Shown here: positions 41,618-49,213 of the stretch, in pieces
How the letters are laid out: the number at the start of each line of letters is the position of its first letter
How positions within the stretch are numbered: the stretch's first letter is position 1
From: JAVKMO01 sp031539345
GTDB lineage: Bacteria; Bacteroidota; Bacteroidia; Chitinophagales; Chitinophagaceae
Assembly: GCA_031539345.1 (NCBI GenBank)
Contig: JAVKMO010000022.1
Coordinates: 1-56,076, forward strand
Reading direction: 5' to 3'
DNA length: 56,076 nucleotides
The notes under the pieces: model-generated
What the model saw: only the letters and a program-made list of their open reading frames with translations
Database searches by the model: none
Told to the model about the DNA's origin: nothing
Program-made: the position numbers and the translations under genes

Positions 41618-42118
41618 TACGCACCTATTTATTATTTGTTGTTTCCTACGCAAACCCCCAATCTGACAGGCATGGAAATTGTTTGGAATAATGGCAGCAA
41701 CAGAGTGAAAAACGATTTGTCTTTTACGCCGACAACAATAGGAAATATAGCGATTTGAAGACCTTGTACAATAGAAGAAGTGATGAAATTATATCGTGCA
41801 GAATATCGTCAATCAAACGATACTATTTTATATGCTCATTATGAAAATGGGAATAACGGTTATCCTAACTACAGTGCGATTAACCCTATACGTATTTTAT
41901 CTTTATTAACCAATCAAAAAATTGAGGATGCGTATAAAGAGTATGTGTGGAAAAATAAAAATGGATTATATGAAATAGAAGGGTTTTATGGTTTTTATAA
42001 AAAAATACACGCTTTAGATTCTTTTGTGTCTGAAACAGAACCGTGGTTTCCAATGATTAGTCCTACGCCTTTGATTAGTGAAAATAATTATGCTACCAAT
42101 TATTCATCTCGTCCTTAA
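41618..42118 (+). pseudogene. 3' part of the same lipoprotein gene, in-frame stops
   Basis: The same frame as 41150-41617 continues with YAPIYYLLFPTQTPNLTG, MEIVWNNGSNRVKND and FTPTTIGNIAI, then TGA at about 41756, then RPCTIEEVMKLYRAEYRQ and on to TAA at 42118. The last 112 residues could be translated from ATG 41780 but lack an export signal. The two stops make this a decaying gene. Confidence 0.6.
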
Positions 42119-42128
42119 TCCTTTTAGT

Positions 42129-42566
42129 ATGAACCAGTATAAAGAAAAAATAACTATAGCCGTCCTTTTATTAAACTTACTTTTTTTCACTTCTTGTGCC
42201 ACTTTATTTAACCAATCCAGCACCAAGGTTCAAGTCTATTCTTTAGATTCGATTACCGGATTTACGGTGAATCGGGATTCTGTTGTTCAAAAAAACGATG
42301 CCAAAATAAACGTATTAAGAAGTGTGGAAGACTTGGTCATTCATGTCAAAACGGACTCTATTGACAAAAATGTCAGCATTTCATCACAGTTTTCAGGTGC
42401 GGCTTATTGGGACATTGCCTTATCGCCTGAGTTATTCTTTATTCCTACTGTAGTGGATTATCTTCTGTCAAAAGAAAAATTTTATTCTTATCCACAACAT
42501 ATCGTTGCCCCACATTTTGAATCAAGGCAATTGCTGCTGCTTCATTCTCTTTGCCAAACATTTTAG
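42129..42566 (+). CDS. Small lipoprotein, 3' end replaced by prophage DNA
   Basis: A lipoprotein with signal MNQYKEKITIAVLLLNLL and lipobox FFTSCATLF. The core (KVQVYSLDSITGFTVNRDS and YWDIALSPELFFIPTVVDYL) resembles small Bacteroidota lipoproteins with a C-terminal hydrophobic helix pair. From about 42505 the frame runs into antisense tape-measure sequence, so the last ~18 residues are probably foreign. ATG at 42129 is chosen for the signal peptide. Confidence 0.7.
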   Translation: MNQYKEKITIAVLLLNLLFFTSCATLFNQSSTKVQVYSLDSITGFTVNRDSVVQKNDAKINVLRSVEDLVIHVKTDSIDKNVSISSQFSGAAYWDIALSPELFFIPTVVDYLLSKEKFYSYPQHIVAPHFESRQLLLLHSLCQTF

Positions 42567-43467
42567 TGATTAAAGCCGTATCTTTTTGAAGCGGTGCAAG
42601 TAGTTTCAACTTGTCCGCCATGGACACGTTCTTATTGTTTAGCGTTTCTACGTTAATGCCATATTTCGCCAACTCTTCACTCACTTGCTTCATTTGAAAT
42701 CTGCCCATGCTAAACTCCGCAAGCACGTTGCGGATAGCAACGCCGCCTTCAGCTCCTTGTTTACCTGCTTTGTCCAACACTTGTATTGCTCCGTTCAACT
42801 CCTCAAAGCTCACCCCACTTGCCTTTGCCATCATGCCTGCTTGTTCTAGTGCGGCTTTAATTTGTGGCAATTCTGCACTGCCTTCTTTCGCCGCCGCACT
42901 CATTACATTCATCATCTCGCCCATTGTCTTACTGGCTTGTATTGGGTCGCTCAAATCGACGCCATACTGATTCATTGCTGTTGTCAGCACCTCTGTTGCC
43001 GCAACACTATCATTGCCCATTGTCTTAGACAGAATGGACACATGCGTTCCCATCACTTTTAACGCTTCACTACTTTGTGCTATCTCTGGCCCCAGTTTGC
43101 TTAAAATCAATTTATAACTTTCTGCACTCGTTGCCGCATCTGTGCCAAAGGCTTTTGCGTTCGCTCGAGCGTTGAGTTCAATCTCTTTTAACTTTGTGCC
43201 TGTTACCCCTGTAATGGCACTCAAATCTGCCATACTGCTATTCAATGAAATACCCGGTTGCAACAAGCCATTAAAACTGCTGCGCATATTGTTAAGTGCA
43301 TCGCCAGCTTGTTTTAAAGAAAATGAGCTTTCGCCAAAAGTCTTCAAAAACCCTTTTTCTACCTTTGTTGTATTGTTAGAAATTTTAGCAATATTTTCAT
43401 TGATATTTTTAAAAATATCACCTACATTTGTTTCAATCTCAATATTGTAAATAACACCAGCATTCAT
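42445..43467 (-). CDS. Phage tail tape measure protein, truncated
   Basis: The N-terminal ~320 residues of a TP901-type tape measure: LNSSMADLSAITGVTGTKLK, FEELNGAIQVLDKAGKQG and NEAAAIALIQN are core motifs. Tape measures are normally 700 or more residues with membrane helices; here the frame ends soon after residue 320 at the junction with the lipoprotein gene (about 42500). The C-terminal half and the baseplate genes that should follow are missing. The protein sets tail length and is presumably non-functional here. Confidence 0.88.
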   Translation of the reverse strand: MNAGVIYNIEIETNVGDIFKNINENIAKISNNTTKVEKGFLKTFGESSFSLKQAGDALNNMRSSFNGLLQPGISLNSSMADLSAITGVTGTKLKEIELNARANAKAFGTDAATSAESYKLILSKLGPEIAQSSEALKVMGTHVSILSKTMGNDSVAATEVLTTAMNQYGVDLSDPIQASKTMGEMMNVMSAAAKEGSAELPQIKAALEQAGMMAKASGVSFEELNGAIQVLDKAGKQGAEGGVAIRNVLAEFSMGRFQMKQVSEELAKYGINVETLNNKNVSMADKLKLLAPLQKDTALITKMFGKENEAAAIALIQNVGQRYVVDKNKIFLLTEDNPLQ

Positions 43468-43591
43468 GGACTATATAATTACTTTTTTTTTATTGGTTGG
43501 CTTTTTTTTCGTTTGTGCAATTGTTCATGTTATGATGTCTTTAAAAACAACAGATCAAAGTGATTGTTTATACGATGACTTTTTCTCTTAA
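43466..43591 (+). CDS. Possible 41-aa membrane micro-ORF, antisense
   Basis: ATG at 43466 opens a single hydrophobic segment (IITFFLLVGFFFVCAIVHVM) and a short acidic tail. It sits in the 150-bp gap upstream of the tape measure on the opposite strand. T-rich sequence favours such frames by chance, so support is weak. Confidence 0.15.
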   Translation: MDYIITFFLLVGFFFVCAIVHVMMSLKTTDQSDCLYDDFFS

Positions 43592-43618
43592 TGTTTCACT
43601 TATCTTCTCGGTGAATTT

Positions 43619-43837
43619 TCACCCACCGCCTAACACTCTGCTCATCATCTCGGCTTGGTTTTTCAACCGCCACATTTCCAGCCAATACGCTTGTTTGCTC
43701 AACAGTCCCATCTGCTCCCAATCTAATCCGTCAAAATTTCTATTCAAATTGCTCATACACAAGGCTTCGGCATAATCTGCCGTAAACCGACTTTCTGCTA
43801 CGTCTTCAGAGGCTTGTGCTAAAGCCTCCTCTAAAAC
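43619..43837 (-). CDS. Tail assembly chaperone, -1 frame extension (GT-like)
   Basis: About 72 residues in the -1 frame after the slippery site: VLEEALAQASEDVAESRF, then LNRNFDGLDWEQMGLLSKQA, ending SRVLGGG. There is no own start codon near its beginning, so it is expected only as the tail of a fusion with the upstream protein. Position between tail tube and tape measure is the classical place for the frameshifted chaperone pair. Confidence 0.75.
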   Translation of the reverse strand, partial: VLEEALAQASEDVAESRFTADYAEALCMSNLNRNFDGLDWEQMGLLSKQAYWLEMWRLKNQAEMMSRVLGGG

Positions 43838-44151
43838 TTTTTTTCAGTAACCTCTGATTCTTTAATCAACGTGCCAAACTTGGCATAAATGCTCCGCTTG
43901 TAATGGTCGTTGGTTTCAACATCTTTGCTCACAAACAGTTTACAATTGGCGTACAACGTCTCTAAAGCGTCATACTCTTTGCCGTCTTTAAAATGCTTTT
44001 GAGAAACCTTTAAAACATCTTTTGAAGGTCTTGCAAAATATCCTCCAATTTCGCCTTTCTCTTCGCCTTCAATACCAAAATAAAACACGCTACCGTGCTT
44101 TATTTTCCATTCGTTCATTTGGTCTTCTGTAATATCAAGCGGATAGTTCAT
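43831..44151 (-). CDS. Tail assembly chaperone (G-like)
   Basis: A 106-aa soluble protein (YPLDITEDQMNEWKIKHG to SEVTEKKF). It is recognised by place: directly before the tape measure and after the tail tube, and ending on a slippery A AAA AAG. It matches the upstream member of the chaperone pair that coats the tape measure during tail building. Similar to Mu gp41 by position, not by clear sequence identity. Confidence 0.75.
   Translation of the reverse strand: MNYPLDITEDQMNEWKIKHGSVFYFGIEGEEKGEIGGYFARPSKDVLKVSQKHFKDGKEYDALETLYANCKLFVSKDVETNDHYKRSIYAKFGTLIKESEVTEKKF
43837..43843 (-). promoter_or_regulatory. Slippery heptamer A AAA AAG for -1 frameshift
   Basis: Read on the minus strand: ACT GAA AAA AAG TTT TAG. 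The heptamer A AAA AAG is phased correctly, two codons before the stop. The -1 frame then stays open for about 72 codons. AGGAGG lies 9 nt downstream. Confidence 0.75.
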
Positions 44152-44187
44152 AATAAAATGGTTAATGGTTAATGATAGATTATTAAT

Positions 44188-44625
44188 TTATACCCACAAA
44201 ATCTTACGAACCATCATTTCTAACTCTTGGTCGTGTTTTTTATCTCCTTCTTTCCACTTCACCTCATCTTTTTTAAATTCGCATCCAATCAACTTATGCG
44301 TTACCAATGGCAATCCAACACGTGGCTGATAAGCCACAACAATTAAAAACGGAGGCAAGGAACTAATCCGACCTCCATAAGGGGTCGCAACCGTTCTAAT
44401 CATTTGAACAATTTCGGTATTCAATGTAATTTTTGCGTGTGGTTTATTCCGACCTCTAATAACGCCTTTCACATCATTGCCAGAACCATAATCATAATCT
44501 TTATCGACATCTTCTCCATATTCAATGCCAACAATATCTGTAATCGGATAGCCGTCCATTGCAATGGTAATCTCGCCCCAACCATAGCGCACGCCGTTAA
44601 TTAAAGGACTTAGTATATCTAACAT
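44188..44625 (-). CDS. Tail tube protein (Mu gpM-like)
   Basis: A 145-aa protein after the sheath gene. The pattern SPLINGVRYGWGEITIAMDG, ITDIVGIEYGEDVDKDYDYG and KITLNTEIVQMI is typical of contractile-tail inner tube proteins in Bacteroidota Mu-like phages. Order sheath, tube, chaperones, tape measure supports it. Confidence 0.8.
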   Translation of the reverse strand: MLDILSPLINGVRYGWGEITIAMDGYPITDIVGIEYGEDVDKDYDYGSGNDVKGVIRGRNKPHAKITLNTEIVQMIRTVATPYGGRISSLPPFLIVVAYQPRVGLPLVTHKLIGCEFKKDEVKWKEGDKKHDQELEMMVRKILWV

Positions 44626-44643
44626 GTTTTTTAGGTTTTAAGG

Positions 44644-45828
44644 TTAATTCAATTTCAAGGCAAAACCAATATTGGCTGTAATATTATTGGCAACGCCAAC
44701 AGGAATAATTTTTATATTCACAACAAGAGAACTCGTTGATAAGACGAGTTGTTTTGGGTCAATATCAAAAGCAAAATCCGTAATCTCTTTTCCTTGCTTC
44801 ATATTTTGCAGCGGTGCACCCCCCAAGTCTTTTAAAAACGCAACAAAAGACGCATCTATCGTTCCGTTTGACGAAAATTCAATAGGACCAGACAAACGAG
44901 GCAACAACGCTTTTCTTATCAACCTTGTTGCCTTGTCCATCGTACGGTTGGCGTGAATGTTGTTAAAATCACTATTAGATCTATCGGCGGTAAACTCATC
45001 ATTAAAATACGTACCACCAATGCCAATATGTTTTCGCAAAAAAATGTAACCCTTGTCGTTAATTGTGTTCAGTTGGCTAATCAAATAATTCCTAATTAAA
45101 GAGCCATCACCAAAGGCAGGAACGTCTAACTCGCTTACCGTCATGTTAGGATAAGCCGTTGTAACCACGTTTCCCTTTTGAACCCATGCGATGCTTTCGC
45201 TCACGCGCATACTTGATACCTCACCAACAACAGCACCTATGCACGAAATGGTAGGAAAATTCGCACTCGCTAAAGAAACGCCTAATCCGCCGCCATCTTG
45301 CCCAATCACAACACTGACCTTGCTGTTTGTCAGTTGTCGCAAATCAGGTAATGTTGTCATGTCAGAAGCAATAATCTTAGGTGCATAAATCACAACTGCT
45401 GGCGTATAAACCGCTTCTAAATCAACCATACGTTGCTGAAGATTACCAATGTGTGCCGTTGTCAAAGATTGCAAAGGAGCATACACCCCAAATTGCCTAA
45501 TTTCTCCTAAAGCAAAGTTTTGTAAATCAATCACTTCATTAAAATTACCGTCAAAAGCCGTATTCACCACCAAGCGAACAAAACATTTTCCGCCTTGCGA
45601 GGTTCTAAAATATTCTGAAAGGTGATACCAAATCACTTGTGTATCGAAAGCATTCAAAATTAATGCTTTCTCAACTTCTCCCAATGAAGCAAACGCAAAT
45701 TTCGACCCCACTACAGAGGCAGGCAAAGCATTAACATAAAAAACAAACCCAGCAATACAATCATCACTCGGCAAGTCTTTGCCAAGCGCACCTGTTTTTT
45801 TTACAATAGTTACCGCATTTAAAGCCAT
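44644..45828 (-). CDS. Tail sheath protein (DUF2586-like)
   Basis: A 394-aa protein of the contractile sheath. It starts LNAVTIVKKTGALGKDLP and its C-terminal half has GYIFLRKHIGIGGTYFND and HANRTMDKATRLIRKALLP, conserved in Bacteroidota phage sheaths. Its presence shows a myovirus-type tail. It is 19 bp before the tube gene. Confidence 0.87.
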   Translation of the reverse strand: MALNAVTIVKKTGALGKDLPSDDCIAGFVFYVNALPASVVGSKFAFASLGEVEKALILNAFDTQVIWYHLSEYFRTSQGGKCFVRLVVNTAFDGNFNEVIDLQNFALGEIRQFGVYAPLQSLTTAHIGNLQQRMVDLEAVYTPAVVIYAPKIIASDMTTLPDLRQLTNSKVSVVIGQDGGGLGVSLASANFPTISCIGAVVGEVSSMRVSESIAWVQKGNVVTTAYPNMTVSELDVPAFGDGSLIRNYLISQLNTINDKGYIFLRKHIGIGGTYFNDEFTADRSNSDFNNIHANRTMDKATRLIRKALLPRLSGPIEFSSNGTIDASFVAFLKDLGGAPLQNMKQGKEITDFAFDIDPKQLVLSTSSLVVNIKIIPVGVANNITANIGFALKLN

Positions 45829-45838
45829 AGTTTAGTTT

Positions 45839-46075
45839 TTAGTTGGTTTTAAAAATTTTTCTCACTTCTTTGTTATCAAGTGTTTTCGCATAATCTAACG
45901 CTTGTTCTTCTGTAAAGAAAGCTTGACCATTGCTCACAAAATAAAGCAAATCAACCCCCGGATTAGACTTAAAAACAAACTGTTCTGCACTTTCAATTGA
46001 AGACTGTTGTTCTTGGCTTTCAGTTTTTGTTTCTATCAAATCTTCTGCCATTTTTTCATTTGTTGTTTTTGCCAT
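45839..46075 (-). CDS. Small phage protein, unknown
   Basis: A 78-aa acidic protein. The first 30 residues are polar (Glu/Gln/Ser-rich); the rest (FVFKSNPGVDLLYFVSNGQA, FFTEEQALDYAKTL) looks like a small folded domain. It is directly upstream of the sheath. No family recognised. Confidence 0.65.
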   Translation of the reverse strand: MAKTTNEKMAEDLIETKTESQEQQSSIESAEQFVFKSNPGVDLLYFVSNGQAFFTEEQALDYAKTLDNKEVRKIFKTN

Positions 46076-46117
46076 TTGAGGTATTTTTAAAAGTTGTTTA
46101 AACGTTGTTTTAAAAAA

Positions 46118-46567
46118 TTAAAGTCGAATTTTTACCAATGAAAGAAATAAGGCAATGGTCAATCCGGTTAAAATTGCCCATAAATAAAAAGGCACGTATT
46201 TTTTTTCCACCTCTACAATCTTTGTTTCCACTTGAGTAATTGTTCTATAAATTGTTTTTTCGTCAATGGAAATTTTTTTTGTCCTTTTCAATTGCGTGCA
46301 TATCGCCTCTAATTCATGATGTTTGTTTCTCCAATAACGCAATAACATTGTGCTATCTTCATTTTGAACACTAATCGTGTCATGCATAAAAGCCGTATCC
46401 GTTTTGATAATGGTCTGCAACACTTTTTTTTCAACTTCAATTTTCAACGTGTCTGTTTTCATCACAACGCTATCTCGCATTGTTATTGTTGTCTGTATAG
46501 GCAGTAGCTTATAACCACTGCAAGACGACAATAAAACACAAAAAAGAAGAAGAAAAATTTTACTCAT
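46118..46567 (-). CDS. Candidate unimolecular spanin (lipoprotein with C-terminal TM)
   Basis: A 149-aa protein with an N-terminal lipoprotein signal (IFLLLFCVLLSSCSGY), a long polar coiled-coil-like middle and a C-terminal transmembrane helix (YLWAILTGLTIALFLSLV). This layout (outer-membrane lipid anchor, periplasmic rod, inner-membrane anchor) is that of u-spanins such as T1 gp11, which fuse the two membranes at lysis. Its ATG overlaps the stop of the small upstream membrane gene (ATGA). The call rests on topology, not on sequence similarity. Confidence 0.65.
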   Translation of the reverse strand: MSKIFLLLFCVLLSSCSGYKLLPIQTTITMRDSVVMKTDTLKIEVEKKVLQTIIKTDTAFMHDTISVQNEDSTMLLRYWRNKHHELEAICTQLKRTKKISIDEKTIYRTITQVETKIVEVEKKYVPFYLWAILTGLTIALFLSLVKIRL

Positions 46568-46725
46568 TTTTTTTTATTTAAAATCAACTTTCTAAAAAAA
46601 TGCACTAAAACAGTCGTCAAAAAACCAATCAACACGCTCTTCAACACGTCTCCCAAGAAGAGGTAAAAACCTCCTCCTGTAAAGCCGCTTAATAAATTGT
46701 AAAAGGTGTCCTGTTTTTTGTCCAT
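46564..46725 (-). CDS. Candidate holin, 53 aa
   Basis: A 53-aa protein with an N-terminal charged stretch (MDKKQDTFYNLLSG), one or two hydrophobic segments (GGGFYLFLGDVLKS, VLIGFLTTVLVHFF) and a basic tail (RKLILNKKK). Its TGA overlaps the ATG of the spanin candidate. Size, topology and position suggest a holin; no sequence family is recognised. The amidase lies on the other arm. Confidence 0.6.
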   Translation of the reverse strand: MDKKQDTFYNLLSGFTGGGFYLFLGDVLKSVLIGFLTTVLVHFFRKLILNKKK

Positions 46726-46732
46726 ACATCAA

Positions 46733-47650
46733 TTAGGCTTGTTGAACAAGGGCTAAAATTCCTTTTTCGTTCGTATAGTTTTTTCCTGCCAAAAAACGAA
46801 CCAACGCACTATACACATCACCGTAGTAATCTGGTCTGTCGTTTTGAGAGAAGAATTTCACATCCCCTTTTGCACGATAAACAAAATCTTTGTGCCAACA
46901 AAGCACCGCATCATTGTCTGTTGCTGCACCTGCTGAGCCATAAGCCTTCACTACTGGCGTTGCACTATTGTCATAAATCAATCCACTACCACGAACCAAT
47001 ATATTGAATCCAAAGAGTTTAGAAACAAGCCCTTTAGTCTCGTCAATTGAACGCATATAATCCCTATAAGTCGAGCTAGACAAACTTGCCATCAACTGAT
47101 TGTACATATCAAAGCTCATCAAGGCATACATCTCACCGTCTGGTAGATTGTCTTTTTTCATTTGAATAAAGGCATTTTTTAAATCATCAGCAACAAGGGG
47201 CTTTCTCGTGCCAGTTTGCCCCGACAAATAGGAAGCTTGGTTACTCGTGCCCGTTGAGTTTATTCTCAATATACGAGACGCAGAGCTTGGTGCCCAATTG
47301 ATCAAGGCGTTATCGCCAATCGTATTAGAAATTGCGTTTACATGATCGAAAAAAACAGAATCCATCTTGTCATAACTGAGCTCTATTTTGTCTGCATTTT
47401 CAATCAACACGGGGTCGGACGTATAGATATCCAACGTTGCACTAATATCAGTATCAACACGCTTGTTGATAGTCGCTGGTAACGAGCTTCTGTTTTTTAC
47501 AATATTAGGGGCTCCTCCACTTTGTGGAATGTGAAGCACCTTGCCTTGCAAAACAAAATCGTCTTTGCTTTTTGCTTTGTCTAAAAAACTATCGTCTTTA
47601 AATAAATTTTTTGCGATGTAGTTTTCCCAAATTTCTTTTTGTACTGCCAT
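46733..47650 (-). CDS. Major capsid protein
   Basis: A 305-aa protein directly after protease/scaffold, as in Mu (gpT position). It has the look of HK97-fold coats: LQGKVLHIPQSGGAPNIVKN, VDTDISATLDIYTSDPVLIE, and a P-domain-like middle with GEMYALMSFDMYNQLM. It ends FLAGKNYTNEKGILALVQQ. Start ATG at 47650. Confidence 0.83.
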   Translation of the reverse strand: MAVQKEIWENYIAKNLFKDDSFLDKAKSKDDFVLQGKVLHIPQSGGAPNIVKNRSSLPATINKRVDTDISATLDIYTSDPVLIENADKIELSYDKMDSVFFDHVNAISNTIGDNALINWAPSSASRILRINSTGTSNQASYLSGQTGTRKPLVADDLKNAFIQMKKDNLPDGEMYALMSFDMYNQLMASLSSSTYRDYMRSIDETKGLVSKLFGFNILVRGSGLIYDNSATPVVKAYGSAGAATDNDAVLCWHKDFVYRAKGDVKFFSQNDRPDYYGDVYSALVRFLAGKNYTNEKGILALVQQA

Positions 47651-47676
47651 GTTTTTTAATTTTTAATTTTTAATGG

Positions 47677-48576
47677 TTAATGCGTGTCTTTGTATTGTTC
47701 CGCAAAAAGTTGCGCATATCTGTTGTTGTCATTCAACTTCATCTCCTCCAATCCTTTAGCGTCGTTTTTGCGCCAATCCTCAAAACTCCATTCATTTTTT
47801 TTAGTCTCAAGGTTCTTCACGCGTTCACTTAATTGACCCATCAATGTTGGCGGTGATTTTCGTTCTGCAAGAAGAGTCTGCAAATCTGCCAACTCCAATT
47901 TTTCCAAAATCGATAACTCTTTTTGGCTTACTTTTTTTTCGCTTAAGGCTTCATTTAAAATGGCTTTTTTTTCAACCTCCAATTTGTCCGCTTGCTCTTT
48001 TTTCAAAGCCGACAACTCCTGCTCTAATGCAATCACGCGCTTTTCTTTTTCTTGAATAAGCGGCAAAACGTCTAATGCAGTCGCATTGTCAGCAAGATTA
48101 AAATGCGTTAAAATTTCTTTCATAGGTTCATTTTTATAGTTTAATAATTGTTTGATTTTCTCGTTATCGCCGTCGCTTAAGTGAACCAATCGCGCATTTT
48201 TGTTGGCACCAACAGCAACTATGCTGACTTCTTTTAAAATACATTGTGTAACAACCGGTATTTCGCCCACAAGTTGCACGTCCACAATTTCAAATCCAAT
48301 GCTTGCAGAACTTAAAAATCCCCTTTCCACCTTGCCTTTCACTTGAAGACTAAAATTGTCCGCTTCGTCAAAAATTGGTTCACCAAGTAATTGTTCTTGT
48401 TCAACGCGGATGTTTTGCCATTTTCCAATTGGAAGATGTTCTGTTGCGTTATGCCCATATAACATCACCGGGTTACTCTCCATGCGGCTAAGGTCTATGC
48501 CGTTCGTAAGAACTTTAAAACCATAGGCATTGACGGTATTATCGCTTAAAACAAACTTGATGGGTGACTCACTCAT
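47677..48576 (-). CDS. Prohead protease with C-terminal scaffold (Mu I/Z-like)
   Basis: A 299-aa protein. The N-terminal ~130 residues form a phage prohead protease (PVMLYGHNATEHLPIGKW with the catalytic His, then GFLSSASIGFEIVDV with the Ser and LKEVSIVAVGANKNA). The C-terminal ~150 residues are helical coiled coil (LIQEKEKRVIALEQELSALK) ending near the capsid gene. An internal ATG at 48123 (MKEILTHFNL) could give a separate 148-aa scaffold, as Mu does with I and Z. ATG at 48576 is chosen over an upstream frame that runs through the operator repeats. Confidence 0.85.
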   Translation of the reverse strand: MSESPIKFVLSDNTVNAYGFKVLTNGIDLSRMESNPVMLYGHNATEHLPIGKWQNIRVEQEQLLGEPIFDEADNFSLQVKGKVERGFLSSASIGFEIVDVQLVGEIPVVTQCILKEVSIVAVGANKNARLVHLSDGDNEKIKQLLNYKNEPMKEILTHFNLADNATALDVLPLIQEKEKRVIALEQELSALKKEQADKLEVEKKAILNEALSEKKVSQKELSILEKLELADLQTLLAERKSPPTLMGQLSERVKNLETKKNEWSFEDWRKNDAKGLEEMKLNDNNRYAQLFAEQYKDTH

Positions 48577-48632
48577 ATTCTTGTTACATTTACTGCAAAC
48601 ATGATACAGGTTGAAAATAAAACCAAAACAAA

Positions 48633-48691
48633 TTCCCAAATTGGGGTGTTTTTTTGCCCAAATTGGGGTGTTTTTTTGCCCAATTTGGGAA
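48633..48691. promoter_or_regulatory. Three CCCAAWTTGGG palindromes at 22-bp spacing
   Basis: Palindromes at 48635-48645, 48657-48667 and 48679-48689 are exactly 22 bp (two helical turns) apart, joined by a GTGTTTTTTTGC-type linker in two cases. The first and third with flanks are a 13-bp inverted repeat (TTCCCAAATTGGG). They lie between the divergent arms of the prophage, so they probably bind a dimeric repressor or activator controlling both. Confidence 0.75.
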
Positions 48692-48766
48692 GGCGTTTTG
48701 GTTACAAACCCTTTAAAAATCAACTTGCACAAAGTTTTTTATTCAACAAAAACCAAAACAAGCCTT

Positions 48767-49204
48767 ATGAGTAGTTTTATCAACCCAAAAGATTACGATT
48801 CCAGCATAAGAAGAGAACTCTTAGACGCAATTACAAGAGAAGATGTGGCCGTTTTAGAAATGGCAGAAGACGCCGCCATTTTAGAGATGACCCCATATCT
48901 AAACGCTTTTAATACAGAAGAGATTTTCGCACCAGCCATAGAAGGGCAACCCGACAAAAGAAATAAACTCGTGCTGATGTTTGCCAAAGACATTACCATT
49001 TTTCATCTATGGGTCGCCTTATTTGGAAACAAAGAAAACACCCTCCGAAAAAGCCGATACGAAAGAGCCATCCAATGGCTCAAAGAAGTGTCGAAGGGAG
49101 ACATCGTCCCCTCTGGACTGCCTCCAAAAATAGCAACAGAAAAGCCAACTATTAGAATCAAAACAAGCATAGCCGGTAACCCAAAATCAATCTATCACTT
49201 CTAA
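48767..49204 (+). CDS. DUF1320 / Mu gp36-like protein
   Basis: A 145-aa protein with helical head-tail connector character (RRELLDAITREDVAVLEMAE, then LMFAKDITIFHLWVALFGN, RYERAIQWLKEVSKGDI), the pattern of Mu gp36. ATG at 48767 is preferred to an upstream in-frame ATG at 48611 because that would translate the operator repeats. First gene of the plus arm. Confidence 0.78.
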   Translation: MSSFINPKDYDSSIRRELLDAITREDVAVLEMAEDAAILEMTPYLNAFNTEEIFAPAIEGQPDKRNKLVLMFAKDITIFHLWVALFGNKENTLRKSRYERAIQWLKEVSKGDIVPSGLPPKIATEKPTIRIKTSIAGNPKSIYHF

Positions 49205-49213
49205 TTTAGTCTT

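Noticed and set aside
41615..41760. Stop-codon readthrough or recoding in the lipoprotein gene
   Set aside because: TAA and TGA end many intact genes in this window, so an altered code is excluded; nonsense decay is simpler.
48577..48732. Longer N-terminus of the protease gene starting at 48732
   Set aside because: It also runs through the operator palindromes, and MSESPIKFVLSD at 48576 is a natural protease start.
48611..48766. Longer N-terminus of the gp36-like gene starting at 48611
   Set aside because: It would translate the three operator palindromes; ATG 48767 opens the family-like sequence.
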